DNA of 64,000 nucleotides. Source: Perognathus longimembris pacificus (lineage: Eukaryota > Chordata > Mammalia > Rodentia > Heteromyidae). Below are positions 9,399 to 28,330 of the stretch, piece by piece. The notes under the pieces are model-generated. The model had not been told where the DNA came from. It saw only the letters and a list, made by a program, of their open reading frames with translations, and did no database searches. The stretch lies in contig NC_063167.1 of NCBI RefSeq assembly GCF_023159225.1, positions 6,002,234 through 6,066,233 on the forward strand. The letters run 5' to 3'. Every line of letters starts with the position of its first letter. Within the stretch, counting starts at the first letter, position 1. Made by a program: the position numbers and the translations under genes.

Positions 9399-12300
9399 CT
9401 GAGGGGGCAAGGAACAGCACTGGCTTAGTACCTTCAACCAGCCTAGAAACGTATGCTTTTGCTCTTTCTTTTGTTTGAGACAGGCCTCACTGTGGAGAGT
9501 AGACTTGCCTCACTCTCTTAGTCCTCCTTACCTCAGCCTTCCAAGTGCTGGGATTGCAGGCATGAACCACCATGTGCCACATGTTCTTGAGGGGAATCCT
9601 AAATGTAATCTGTTTCTTTGCTTTTTATTGTGGAACATAAATACTCAAAAACCTAGCCAGACTGTTTTTCTTTGATGCAGCATGTGTGTGTATTAGCAAT
9701 GCTGGCAATCATAAATGGGATGCAAGCATTTCTATCTTATCCTTATTTTATAAATGATGAGCGGTTCAGAGAAGTTTGTTTGCAGAGTGATACCAATCAC
9801 TAAACCCATGTTCTTCCTCATTACACTATGTTACCTCTAGTGAAGCTGCAAGACTCTCTTCAGCCTATAGAAGTGTCTAAGGCATTTAATAACTACTTAT
9901 AATAATTTTTTGCTAGTCCTGGGCTTGGACTCAGGGCCTGAGCATTGTCCCTGGCTTCCTTTTGCTCAAGGCTAGCACTCTACCTCTTGAGCCACAGCAC
10001 CACTTCCAGCCTTTTCTGTTTATCTAGTGCTAAAGAATTAAACCCAGGGCTTCATGCTTGCTAGGCAAACACTCTACCAGGGCCTTGCATATGTTACTGA
10101 ACTAGGCCCCACCTCTAAACATCATTTTTGTTTAAACCAGGAGTCACATTTCTTTTCTTTCTGTCTTTTTTGTGGTGGTGGTAGTAGGGTTTGAACTCGG
10201 GGTACTCTACCACCTGAGCCATGCCCTCAGCTCTTTTTGCTTTAGTTATTTTTCAGATGGGGTCTTGAAGTTTGGGGCAAGTAGCCTCAGATTGATCCTC
10301 CTACTTACCTCCCATGTAGCTGGAAATGACAGGCACAAACCCGCATTCTAAGCTTATTTGCTGAGAATAAAGTCTTGTTAACTTTTTACCTGACCCGGAA
10401 CTATAATCCTTCCTACCTTTGCCTTTTTTTTGTTGTTGTTAGTCTTAGTGCTTGAACTCAGTGCCTGGGTGCTGTCCCTGAATTCTTTTGCCCAAAGCTA
10501 GTGCTCTACCACTTTGTGACACAGTGCCACTTCCAGTTTTTTGAGTGGTTTAATTGGAGATAAAAGTTTCATGGGGACTTTTCTGCCTGGGATGGCTTCA
10601 AACCATAATCTCCTATCTCAGCCTCCAGAGTAGGTAGGGTTACAGGTGTGAGCCACTGGCCCCTGGCTCTTATCTCTGCATTCTGAATCGCTGGAATTAT
10701 GGTGTAAGCCATCAGGTCTGGCTGGCATAATTTGTGGGCAGCCCAGTTTTTGTAGCTAGTATCATCTTCTGACCAATAATAATTTATTGTATGAATAACT
10801 CAAGCTGGTAATTTAATACTATGAATAATTTTGTGACACAAAGCATTTGCATTTAACTTAAGCAGGCTTCATATTCAAATTGTAGGACAACTATAGAAAG
10901 TACAAAGAAATATTTTATTTTTTCACCAGAATAATCTTTATTATTCATCTACAAACTTGTAATAAGCAATACTGCCTTCTGACGGTTTTTACAGATACTA
11001 AACCAGAGAAAAGATGTAATCTTAATCAAATAATTGCTATGGTACAAATTACAAAGAAATATATATATATATATATTTTTTGGCCAGTCCTGGGCCTTGG
11101 ACTCAGGGCCTGAGCACTGTCCCTGGCTTCTTTTTACTCAAGGCTAGCACTCTGCCACTTGAGCCACAGTGCCACTTCTGGCCGTTTTCTGTATATGTGG
11201 TGCTGGGGAATTGAACCCAGGGCCTCATGTATACGAGGCAAGCATTCTTGCCACTAGGCCATATCCCCAGCCCACAAAGAAATATTTTTAAAACACACTT
11301 CATCTGTATTTTTTGCATGTGTTTGCCTGTCCTGGAGCCTGAACTCAGGGCTCTGAGCTCTTGCTTGGCATTTTCACTCAAGGCTGGTGCTCTACCACAC
11401 GAGCCACACCTTTACTTGAGGCTTTCTGGTGGTCAATTTGAGATAAGAGTCTCATGGACTTTTCTGCTCAATCTGGCTTTGAATTGGGATCCTTAGATCT
11501 CAGCTTCCTGGGTGGCTAGGATTAGAGGAGTAAACCACCAGTGCCGGCTTCATCTATATTTTATTTTATTTTAATTATTTATTTATTTTGCCAGTCCTGG
11601 GGGTTTGGGGCTCAGGGCCTGAGCGCTGTCCCTGGCTTCTTTTTGCTCAAGACTAGCACTCTACCTCTTGAGCCACAGCGCCACTTCTAGCTTTTTCAGT
11701 TTATGTGGTGCTGAGGAATCGAATCCAGGGCTTTATGCATGCTAGGCAAGCACTCTACCGCTAAGCCACATTCCCAGCCCTATATTTTATTTTATTTTTT
11801 ACTATTGTGGGGCTTGAACTCAGCGGCTAGGTGTTGTCCCTAAGCTATTTCTTGCTCAAGGCTAGCACTTTACCACTTCGAACCTCAGCACCACTTCCAG
11901 TCTTCTAGGTAATTGGAAAGAATAGTCTTACAGACTCTCCTGCCTAAGCTGGCTTTGAGTCATGATCCTTAGATCTCAGCCTCCTGAGTAGCTAGGATTA
12001 TAGGTGTGAGCCACTAATACCCAGCTTTTTATCTGTATTTTAAAAGTGAGTTGCGGGGCTGGGAATATAGCCTAGTGGCAAGAGTGCTTGCCTTGTATAC
12101 ATGAAGCCCTGGGTTCGATTCCCCAGCACCACATATACAGAAAACGGCCAGAAGTGGCGCTGTGGCTCAAGTAGTAGAGTGCTAGCCTTGAGCAAAAAAA
12201 GAAGCCAGGGACAGTGCTCAGGCCCTGAGTCCAAGCCCCAGGACAGGCAAACAAACAAACAAACAGTGAGTTGTTACCCCTCACCTTTGGGGTCCAATCT

Positions 12301-15300
12301 GACAGAAGAGCAGAAGCCATCTCTTAACCATTTTAAGTGTTCCAGCAGTGTAGCAAGTTGTAATACTTACTGGGTACTTGACAGACAACGTCACACTTAC
12401 CAAATGTGAAGAAGGTCAATACGATATTGCCAACCAGGTTGATCAGGAGAGGTTGACTGCAGTAGCGAGATGACCTTGGTCTATAAATCAATATTCTTAA
12501 TATTGTAGTTCATTACTGATTATGAGAAATCCACTGAACAAGTACTATACCAGAAGCCACCATCTTTAAATTCTAATCCTAATTTTGATGCTAAATTCTC
12601 TTTGGCTCTTTGCAACTTCTATTGGGAAAATTAGTAATAAGGCATTAATAATCAAAATTGTTAAACAAATCTGTTTTTCTAGTTCATTCTATTGATAAGT
12701 GGGCAAAAAGGGGTACTTTGTGGAAATTCTGACCTGGGGTAAAAACCACAAATCTCTTATAATGGAACCTGGTTGGATTGAGTTAAGACTAATTATAATC
12801 AGCCCCCCCTTCTTTCCTATCATTTAATGGGATGTGTGTATGTGTATGTGCATGTGTGTGCTTGTGTGTGTGTTGCTCACTTGTATGTGCCATTCCTGGA
12901 GCTTAAACTCAGAACCTAGACTCTGTACCTCAGCTTTTTACTCAAGGCTAGTGCTCTACCACTTGAGCCACAGCTCCACTTCTTGCTTTTCAGTAGTTAA
13001 TTGGAGATACGAGTCTTTGGACTTTCCTGCTTTGAACCACAGTCCTCCATCTTAGCCCCTGATAGCTCAATGCTGGCTCTCTACTACTTGAGCCACAGCT
13101 CCACTTTCAGCTTTTTAGTGAGTAATAGAGATAAGAGTCTTGCAGACTTTCCTGCCTGAGCTGGCTTTGAACCATGATTCGCAGATCCTACCCTACTGCG
13201 TAGCTAGGGGGCCCTTAAGTGAATTCTATTTTTTTTTTTTGGCAGTCCTGGGCCTTGGACTCCGGACCTGAGCACTGTCCCTGGCTTCCTTTTGCTCAAG
13301 GCTAGCACTCTGCCACTTGAGCCAGAGAGCCACTTCTGGCCATTTTCTATATATGTGGTGCTGGGGAATTGAACCCAGGGCTTCATGTATAGGAGGCAAG
13401 CTCTCTACTACTAGGCCATATTCCCAGCCCCTGAATTCTATTTTTGTTTGTTTGTTTTGGGCTGGTTGTGGGGCTTGAACTCAGGGTCTGGGTGCTCCCC
13501 CTGAGCTCTTTTGCTCCAGCATGTTGAGCCACTGCACCACTTCTATTTTGGCAGTTAATTAGGGATGGAGACTTACAGATTTTTCTGCCTGGGCTGACTT
13601 GGAACTGCAATCCTCAGATGTCATACTCCTGAGTAGCTAGGATTACAGGTGTGAGACAGCAGTGCCCAGCTTTTAAGTGGATTTTTAATCCTCATATGTT
13701 TCAGATTTCAAAGGTTTAGAACTGCAGTTTTTTTTCTCTAAATGGTCAAGTTGTATTTGCTTCCTTTGCTCACAGTGTCATTAACTACCTGGCTGTTTCT
13801 GGCATCAAATCAGAAAGAAGATCAAATCATATTCTAGGTGAGTATGCCTTTGTTGCCCTGCAGTCATTAGCTAATGCTAGACCCTTGGGAATGTCCCCTC
13901 GGAGATCCACTATTTGAGGCATTGGTGCTCTTATTGTTTGTCTCCACGACTGGTTTCTTATACTGAAAGTGTGGATCAAAACAGATTCTGTCCGCTCACA
14001 TCTTCACCATCCTCACTGTATTGAGATTGTTGACTTTTCAAAGAAGGGAACTAGTGACTGCCATTGACAGTAAGGGCAGAGACAATGGGACAGGCTGTTG
14101 TTAAAGATGTACTGGCGGTCACAGAGGGCGTCTACACTGCTTCCACAGGGAAGAACTGCATGCTGGCTGCTGCCTGCCTGTAAGAGCTACTTCAGGGCTG
14201 GAGGCATGGCTCCCGTGGTAGAGCCCTGCTTAGCAAGTCTGAGGTCCTAAGTTCAGTTCCCAATACTGCCCCTCATCCAGAGAAAACAACTTACCGTAGC
14301 AGAACATAGAACTGGAGAAGCAAAGTCACGACCCCAAGGAAGAGCACTGTCACCTGGCTGCACAGAACACAGCGAGTTATACTTGCCTTATCTACTGAGA
14401 TTGCAGTTCTGTTTTATGATAAAACTCTAAATGTAGCCAAGATGAGTTCAGGTTCATCCCATTAGAATAAGATTATAGCTAATAATACTTTAATAAGATT
14501 AATAGTACCATTTATTCCAGCATTTATTTATTTAATTATGGTCCTGAGGCTTGAACTCAGGGCCTGGGCACTGTCCCTGAGCTTCTTTGTGCTCAAGACT
14601 AGTGCTCCACCACTTGAGCCACAGAGCCACTTCCGGTTTTTGAATGGTTAATTGGAAATAAGGGTTTCACGACTACACCATTTATTAAACTCCTACTGCA
14701 GAGCAGGCATTGCCAAAAGTGGTCTCTAAGGAATCTTTAGAACATTGGTTCCTTTGCCATATCTAAGTTAGTGCTATAGAAGAATTGACAAATACATTAA
14801 GTTACTAGCTGGGTTACTAGCTCATGACTGTAATCCTAGCTACTCAGGAAGCTGAGATCTGAGGTTCACAGTTCAAAGCCAGCCCAGGCAGGAAAATCTC
14901 TAATTAACCGCACCAAAACTAGAAGTGGAGCTATGGCTGAAAGTGGTAGAGTTCTAGCCTTAAGCAAAAAGAGCTCGGAGGCAGCACCCAGTCCCTGAGT
15001 TCAAACCCCATGACTGACCAAAAAAGCGAAAAAAGTTATTAACAGAGAAAGTAAAAGTAGGTAGAAAATAGGAAAGACAAAAATACAAGAGTTGGGGCTG
15101 GGAATATGGCCTAGTGGCAAGAGTGCTTGCCTCCTACATATGAAGCTCTCGGTTCGATTCCCCAGCACCACATATATGGAAAACGGCCAGAAGGGGCACT
15201 GTGGCTCAGGTGGCAGAGTGCTAGCCTTGAGCGGGAAGAAGCCAGGGACAGTGCTCAGGCCCTGAGTCCAAGGCCCAGGACTGGCCAAAAAAAAAATAAA

Positions 15301-16871
15301 AAAAATACAAGAGTTAGCTGGGAATATGGCCTAGTGGCAAGGGCGCTTGCCTCACATACATGAAGCCCTGGGTTTGATTCTCCAGCACCACATATAGAGA
15401 AAACGGCCAGAAGTGGCGCTGTGGCTCAAGTGCAGAGCTCTAACCTTGAGCAAAAAGAAGCCAGGGACAGTGCTCAGGCCCTGAGCCCAAGCCCCAGGAC
15501 TGGCAAAAAAAAAAATAAAAAAATACAAGAGTTATGAGCATTTATATTGGAATAAGAGCATCACATATTTTTATGCACTATATACTTAGTATTTACAGGA
15601 TTCTAGGAGTTAAGGACAATAGTCCCCATTCCCTTTTCTCCTTTCTTCCCTCTTTCCTTCCTCCTCTCCCAAGAAATGGGGGCTACAGGCATGCACCCTC
15701 TGCCTTACGCCCTCATTTGGAAATGAGGAAGCCTAGACTCTGAAGGTTTTAAGTGACTTGTAAATTGTCCTTTATGAAATAATAGCTTTTCTCTTTTCTT
15801 CACCACAAACTCTACCCTCTTTGGTTGTTTATATTACTAGTAGAGTTTATCACTGAATGACTTCAGATTGTAGGAAACTAATCTACCCTCCAAAACAAAA
15901 ATGAAGGTACTCAAAAGAAGATTCAACTTCAGAGTACACTTCTAAGAGTAGTTAAAGCAATCTAGCATTGTTGGAACAAGAAATGGGTACATTTAAAGTA
16001 ACTATTTTGAAAGAAGTAGCAACTTTTGGGGGTCTACATTCTGAGTGGTCAGCTCAGTCACATTATTTGTGTATGTATATGTATGTATGTGGGTGTGTGC
16101 TGATACTGGGACTTGAACTTGGGGCTTGGCGTTGTCCCTGAGCTTTTTCACTCAAAGGTAGCACTCTACCACTTGAGCCACAGCTCCACTTATGGCATTT
16201 TGGTAGTTAATTGGAGGTAATAATCTCACAGACTCTCCTACCTGGGCTGGCTTTGAACTGCGATCCTCAGATCTCAGCTTCCTAAGTAGCTAGGACTACC
16301 AGTGGGAACCACCAGCACCAGTATCAGTAACCGTTATTTAACAACATAGGTTTATACCAAGCATCCGGAAATGTGACAAGGAGAGCAAATAACTACTATT
16401 CTCTTTGAAAAAGTTCAGTGATTGCAATTCATCTTTTAAAAAAAATGTTACATTGGGCTGGGAATATGGCCTAATAGCAAGAGTGCTTGCCTCGTATACA
16501 TGAATCCCTGGGTTCGATTCCTCAGCACCACAGCACCACAGAAAAAGCTGGAAGTGGTGCTGTGGCTCAAGTGGTAGTGCTAGCCTTGAGCAAAGGAAGC
16601 CAGGGACAGTGCTCAGGCCTTGAGTTCAAGCCCAAGACTGGCAAAAAAAAGTTACATTAAAATTTACATCACAGTGGTTTTTAAAATCTGTGAAGCTCAG
16701 ATATTTAAAAATTGGAAGTAAATTTTAGTTACACCCGAAGAGTGCCTCAAGAGGAAATGGACTCCTTTTCGACCCAGCCGGGGGGAGGGACACTTACAGC
16801 CTCCGATGCTGTGACCTTGGCAGCTGGCAGTGCAAGCGATAGGCTATGTGAGCCAGACAGAAGTGAATCAT
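9223..16871 (-). CDS. Unnamed polytopic membrane protein gene nested antisense in NMNAT1 intron 1 (four exons, 130 aa)
   Basis: Function unknown; I do not recognise the family. Four minus-strand segments, 16871-16798, 14357-14295, 12480-12401 and 9398-9223, each have correct GT/AG borders and compatible phases, and join into one 393-nt frame (130 residues and TGA) with no internal stop. The product has a basic N-terminus (residues 1-25, ending SQHRRL), a hydrophobic helix at 26-45 (VTVLFLGVVTLLLQFYVLL), a basic Cys-containing loop at 46-56 (RPRSSRYCSQP), a second helix at about 57-78, a loop with ELEP-like acidic/Pro residues at 79-90, a glycine/cysteine-rich helix at about 91-122, and a basic tail (KIYRPRLT). 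The proposed start has a good Kozak context (CACCATGA). The exons lie in sequence that is otherwise repeats, and no frameshift is seen. It could be a small TMEM-type gene, pseudogenised in other lineages, or an unexpressed relic; the intact frame argues for a working gene. Upstream exons are not resolved. Confidence 0.62.
9399..12400. repeat. Repeat-filled intron between exons 3 and 4 of the nested gene
   Basis: About 9465-9570 antisense B1-like monomer; 9740-9840 possible MIR/L2 remnant; 9905-10110 decayed antisense IDL-Geo; 10165-10345 old antisense B1-like; 10428-10675 antisense B1-headed dimer; 11082-11275 full antisense IDL-Geo flanked by ACAAAGAAATAT; 11310-11545 antisense B1-headed dimer; 11588-11780 antisense IDL-Geo flanked by copies of TATATTTTATTTTATTTT; 11800-12025 antisense B1-headed dimer; 12055-12265 plus-strand IDL-Geo flanked by AGTGAGTTG. 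10740-11040 is AT-rich with no recognised feature. Confidence 0.7.
12401..12480 (-). CDS. Nested membrane-protein gene, exon 3 (residues 46-73)
   Basis: Acceptor TTGATTTATAG and a perfect donor, TTTG followed by GTAAGTGT. The 80-nt exon encodes the basic loop SSRYCSQP and a hydrophobic run LLINLVGNIVLTFFTF, ending one base into a glycine codon. Confidence 0.6.
12481..14294. repeat. Intron between exons 2 and 3 of the nested gene
   Basis: 12481-12830 unique AT-rich; 12832-12875 imperfect TG-type simple repeat; 12880-13205 two antisense B1-headed SINE pieces; 13231-13428 antisense IDL-Geo flanked by TGAATTCTATTTTT; 13440-13675 antisense B1-headed dimer; 13680-14190 unique and repeat-free, containing an exon-like segment at 13776-13837; 14196-14275 plus-strand ID monomer. 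Confidence 0.7.
14295..14357 (-). CDS. Nested membrane-protein gene, exon 2 (residues 25-46)
   Basis: Acceptor TGTTCTGTGCAG and donor CTACG followed by GTAAGTTG. The 63-nt exon in the required frame is almost wholly hydrophobic (VTVLFLGVVTLLLQFYVLL), which would be unlikely in a random frame. Confidence 0.6.
14358..16797. repeat. Intron between exons 1 and 2 of the nested gene
   Basis: 14525-14670 truncated antisense B1-headed SINE; 14805-15025 plus-strand B1-headed dimer; 15079-15534 two IDL-Geo SINEs sharing one target (separate entry); 15535-16060 mostly unique with a possible MIR scrap near 15725; 16075-16320 antisense B1-headed dimer; 16455-16650 plus-strand IDL-Geo flanked by GTTACATT; 16651-16790 unique. 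Confidence 0.7.
15079..15534 (+). repeat. Two consecutive IDL-Geo SINEs separated by copies of one target site
   Basis: The 14-mer AAAATACAAGAGTT occurs before the first SINE (ending 15093), between the two (ending about 15315) and after the second (ending 15534). Each SINE has its own head, right monomer and A tail. The two copies differ at several positions (the first has CGGTTCGATTCCCC, the second GGTTTGATTCTCC), so they are separate insertions or a diverged duplication. Confidence 0.88.
16798..16871 (-). CDS. Nested membrane-protein gene, first coding exon (residues 1-25)
   Basis: ATG at 16871-16869 on the minus strand. The donor is GAGGCT followed by GTAAGTGT (intron from 16797). The exon leaves two bases (CT) of a leucine codon that the next exon completes. 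The same segment could begin further upstream, for example at an acceptor-like CCCACTCCAG just 5' of the ATG. An overlapping 80-codon frame starting MASPAAADD in the same region ends in the wrong phase for the next exon. Confidence 0.5.
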
Positions 16872-17460
16872 GGTGACTCCTCTCGACCCAGAACCCCTGG
16901 AGTGGGGCAAGGAGGGTCCAGGACAGTTCTGTGAGAGCTTCCAGCCGCCTCTGCACCCATTTGTCATCTGCCGCGGCAGGAGAGGCCACTGTGGCAGGAG
17001 CCCACTGTAACCCAATTCATCTCAGTGAATTAATAAAACTGGATATTTGAGACAGGTCATGAAGGTGACGAGGGACAAAGACAGCATCCTTTATGCTGGG
17101 AGATCAGCTCTGCCCTCCCCTCCCATCCTCTAGGGATGATGGGAAACCTGAGCTCAGCGAGGGGCTGGAGCTCTTTGTTCCAGGACCACAGGTAGCTCTC
17201 ATGAGGCCTCACACACATCTTTCTTTCACCCCACTCTCCCTGGGCACAGCACCTGGTACCAGCTGACTCCGGTTCCTCCACAGCAATCCTGGAGAGCAGA
17301 GCGCATGCTCCAGAGCCGGGGCTCTTAGGTTCACTACCACCCTCTGAGGTCACACGTTTCTATGAGAAGGAGATGGGGTGGGGCTGGGAGGAGGGTTGGA
17401 CCCTGGGACATCCTGAGGATGCTGACTGAAGTGGACCATTTAAATCCTGACCTAGCTTCT
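16872..17460. other. Unique, moderately GC-rich segment upstream of the nested gene
   Basis: No SINE or LTR sequence is seen. The GC content is higher than its surroundings. It lies directly 5' of the proposed start codon of the antisense membrane-protein gene, so it may hold that gene's promoter or untranslated first exon. Acceptor-like sites occur on the minus strand (for example GGGTTACAG near 17005). The 98-codon minus-strand frame here (17057-17353) shows no recognisable domain. Confidence 0.4.
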
Positions 17461-17897
17461 CCATCTTTCTTTTTTTCCTTTTTTTCTCTGATACTAGGGT
17501 TTGAACTCAGGTCCTAGATAGGTACTCTTACTGTTAAGCTATGGATCCAACCCTTTAACTCATCCTTAATGTCATGTGTCCTCGTGATCCCTCCCACTGG
17601 GAATTTCACTGCCTTGTTTTGGTGTGTGCGTGCATGTGTGTGGTTTCTTTTTTTAAGATTGGCTCTTACTATGTTGCCCAAGCTGGTCTCACACTCATGC
17701 ACTGTCAAGTAGCTGGCATAACAGGTATACCATGTCTTGTTTGGAGATGACTTCAAATACAGCTTGTTTCTATTCCCGCTGACTGTTCAATTCTAGGCTC
17801 TCCTTGCTTCATGTCTGTATTTCCCCTTTGAGCCAATCCACAGCAACTACTCTGTATCCTAACACTTTGCCATATATTATCCTCAAAATTACTGGTT
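17461..17897. repeat. B1-like remnants
   Basis: 17475-17560 resembles a degraded antisense SINE arm; about 17645-17745 is an antisense B1-like monomer (CTATGTTGCCCAAGCTGGTC). The rest is unique. Confidence 0.5.
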
Positions 17898-17924
17898 GGG
17901 GCCTGGGTGTAGTTGAGTGGTTAG

Positions 17925-18366
17925 TGTTATGCCAAGTCGCGAGAAGACCACCAAGAAGGCCACCGAGACTCAGATGTTCCAAAATGCAAAAGCAAGGCTT
18001 TATTCAGGCGAGCTGCAACTCAGGCCTTGTCCTACCCACCGACACAGCGGAGGTTAGGAGGAAGCCCCGAGCTGTGATTACACAGGGCTTATAAAGGCAA
18101 AAAACAAAGTTACAACAATCAGGTGTTCAAGCAAGCAAGATTAGGACACGGGTACAAATCTGATTGACTCAGGGCTCAAGGCACAGGGCTCGAGGCATTC
18201 TGGGGGCAGTCAGAGTTAAGCATTCCCAGCGGTTAGAGTTCTTGACCAGCTGGGCCCTAATAAGCTTGTCCTGGGTTTGCTCACAGGGCCTGCTTATCTC
18301 AGGTTCACGTGGTAAAGTGGGGTTCACGTGGTAAAGTGGGGCCTGACTTCAAAGTCTGGCTCTTCA
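17925..18366 (-). mobile_element. Solo LTR of an endogenous retrovirus
   Basis: On the minus strand the element runs from TGAAGAGCC to GGCATAACA, with a CAATCAG box, a TATAA motif (GCCTTTATAAGCCC) and an AATAAA poly(A) signal (complement at 17999-18004) about 90 bp later, i.e. U3, R and U5 in order. A 5-bp duplication GTTAG (17920-17924 and 18367-18371) flanks it. There is no internal retroviral sequence, so it is a solo LTR. Two relatives lie at 32684-32882 and 47496-47930. The AATAAAGCCTTGCTTT motif is gammaretrovirus-like, which is only a suggestion of class. Confidence 0.88.
18303..18342 (-). repeat. 20-bp tandem duplication in LTR U3 containing CACGTG
   Basis: Two exact head-to-tail 20-mers, each with TTCACGTGGTAAAGTGG, near the 5' end of the minus-strand LTR. 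The relative at 47496 lacks this duplication. Short U3 repeats of this sort often act as enhancers; here that is inference. Confidence 0.8.
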
Positions 18367-18425
18367 GTTAGCGTACTTGGTGAGAGTGAACAAGACCTCT
18401 GGGTTTGGTCCCCAGCACAACCCAA

Positions 18426-19140
18426 AAGGAAAAAACTCAGAACAACTGAGATTGGACCTATCCCTGTTCCCATTTCACAGATGAGAAACTAAACTTAGAG
18501 TTGGATAATTAAGCTCGAGCTTACATAACCAAGTAATGTGACTTAGCGTCACATTCAGAGACTCATGCCTTGCAATCTCTACTACTTGGAGGAAATCGGG
18601 AGGGCTGTGGTTTACGGTTACCTGAGCCAGGCACAAGTGAGACTCCATCTCAGCTAATCCAGCTGGGCATGGTAGTGAGCATCTGTAATCCCAGATATGC
18701 AGAAGGCATAGGTAGAAGAAGGGTCTCAGTCCATGGCCAGCTCTGAGAAAAAAATAGGAGACCCTATCAAAGAAACAAACAAAAAATTAGAACTAGAACT
18801 AAGATCTAGGCACAGTGGCTTAAGCTTGTAATCTTAGCTACTTGTGAGGTAGACATCAGAGGATTGGTTTGGTTTTTTGTTTGTTTGTTTGTTTTGCCAG
18901 TCTTGGGGCTTGAACTCAGGGCCTGAGCACTGTCCCTGGCTTCTTTTTGCTCAAGGCTAGCACTCTACCACTTGAGCCACAGTGCCACTTCTGGCCTTTT
19001 CTATATATGTGGTGCTGAGGAATCGAACCCAGGGCTTCATGTATACGAAGCAAGCAGTCTTGCCACTAGGCCACATTCCCAGCCTGAGGATTGGGGTCTG
19101 AAGCCAGCTAGAGCATAAAAATTTGCGAGACGACTTCATC
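18426..19140. repeat. MIR/L2-like scrap, B1-like pieces and an IDL-Geo SINE
   Basis: 18465-18560 resembles the conserved core of an old MIR/L2 element (CCATTTCACAGATGAGAAACT). 18550-18780 holds two degraded B1-like pieces. About 18800-19140 is a B1-headed SINE split by an antisense IDL-Geo copy (18893-19083, flanked by GAGGATTGG). Confidence 0.65.
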
Positions 19141-27630
<8,490 letters not shown>

Positions 27631-28330
27631 CGTCCTGCAGCAGGGAGGTTGGGACTGCTTTTTTGGAGGTCTGAAATTATCTGGGGGAGTAACTCAGAGA
27701 AGACATGTGATCCTGTTCCATTATCTAAAGCTTCAAAGTGTGATAAACATCAATAGAAAATTTAAATGAGGTTTGACTTTTTTTCTGATTGAAGTTACTA
27801 AAATGATTGGTTTTATTAAGACTTTTTTTCCCCTCTCAAAGAATGTACAAATCACCGGGCGCTGGTTGCCCATGCCTATAATCTTAGCGAAGCAGGAGGC
27901 TGAGATCTGAGGATTGGGGTTCAAAGCCAGCCTGGACAGAAAAGTTTGTAAGACTGTTAACTCCAGTGATCAATTTTAGCAGCTCATTAAACAGAATGAA
28001 TCTTAATAGAAACTAATCTCAATTGATAAAGGGCATGATGGCTCCACTACACAAGACTGCAAGGTCTGAACTAAGTATAACTTTAGCCAGGCTCAGAAAT
28101 GCATGCCTGTTGTCCCAGCTACTCTGGATACTTAAATGAAGGGTCACAAGCTCAGGAACTGGAGACCAGCCTGCACAGTATACCCAAACCCCAAATAAAA
28201 AACAAAACAATGATGAAAGGAGTGACATCAAGCAAGATGCATTGTACTTATAAACTGATTTGTTGAATGATAACCCTTTGTACAGCTGCTTAAAGATAAT
28301 AAAAATATAATTACAAAAAAAAACCCTAGA
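27631..28330 (+). other. NMNAT1 3' UTR and downstream sequence
   Basis: After the stop codon about 200 bp are unique. 27855-27965 is a plus-strand B1-like head and 28083-28195 a B1 monomer. No clear AATAAA occurs close to the stop. The first good match is at 28298-28303, within an AT-rich segment (28225-28320) similar to part of the L1-like piece at 23246-23310, so the true 3' end is uncertain. Confidence 0.4.

Larger units (their letters stand above)
17898..18425 (+). repeat. ID monomer split by an LTR insertion
   Basis: The first part (17898-17924, GGGGCCTGGGTGTAGTTGAGTGGTTAG) and the second part (18367-18425, resuming with GTTAGCGTACTTGG and ending with TTTGGTCCCCAGCAC) together make one tRNA-like ID element. 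The LTR at 17925-18366 sits between them. Confidence 0.8.

Noticed and set aside
16747..16989. 80-codon minus-strand frame starting MASPAAADD over exon 1 of the nested gene
   Set aside because: Its frame at the donor is phase 0, which does not connect to the hydrophobic frame of the next exon; the frame starting at 16871 does.
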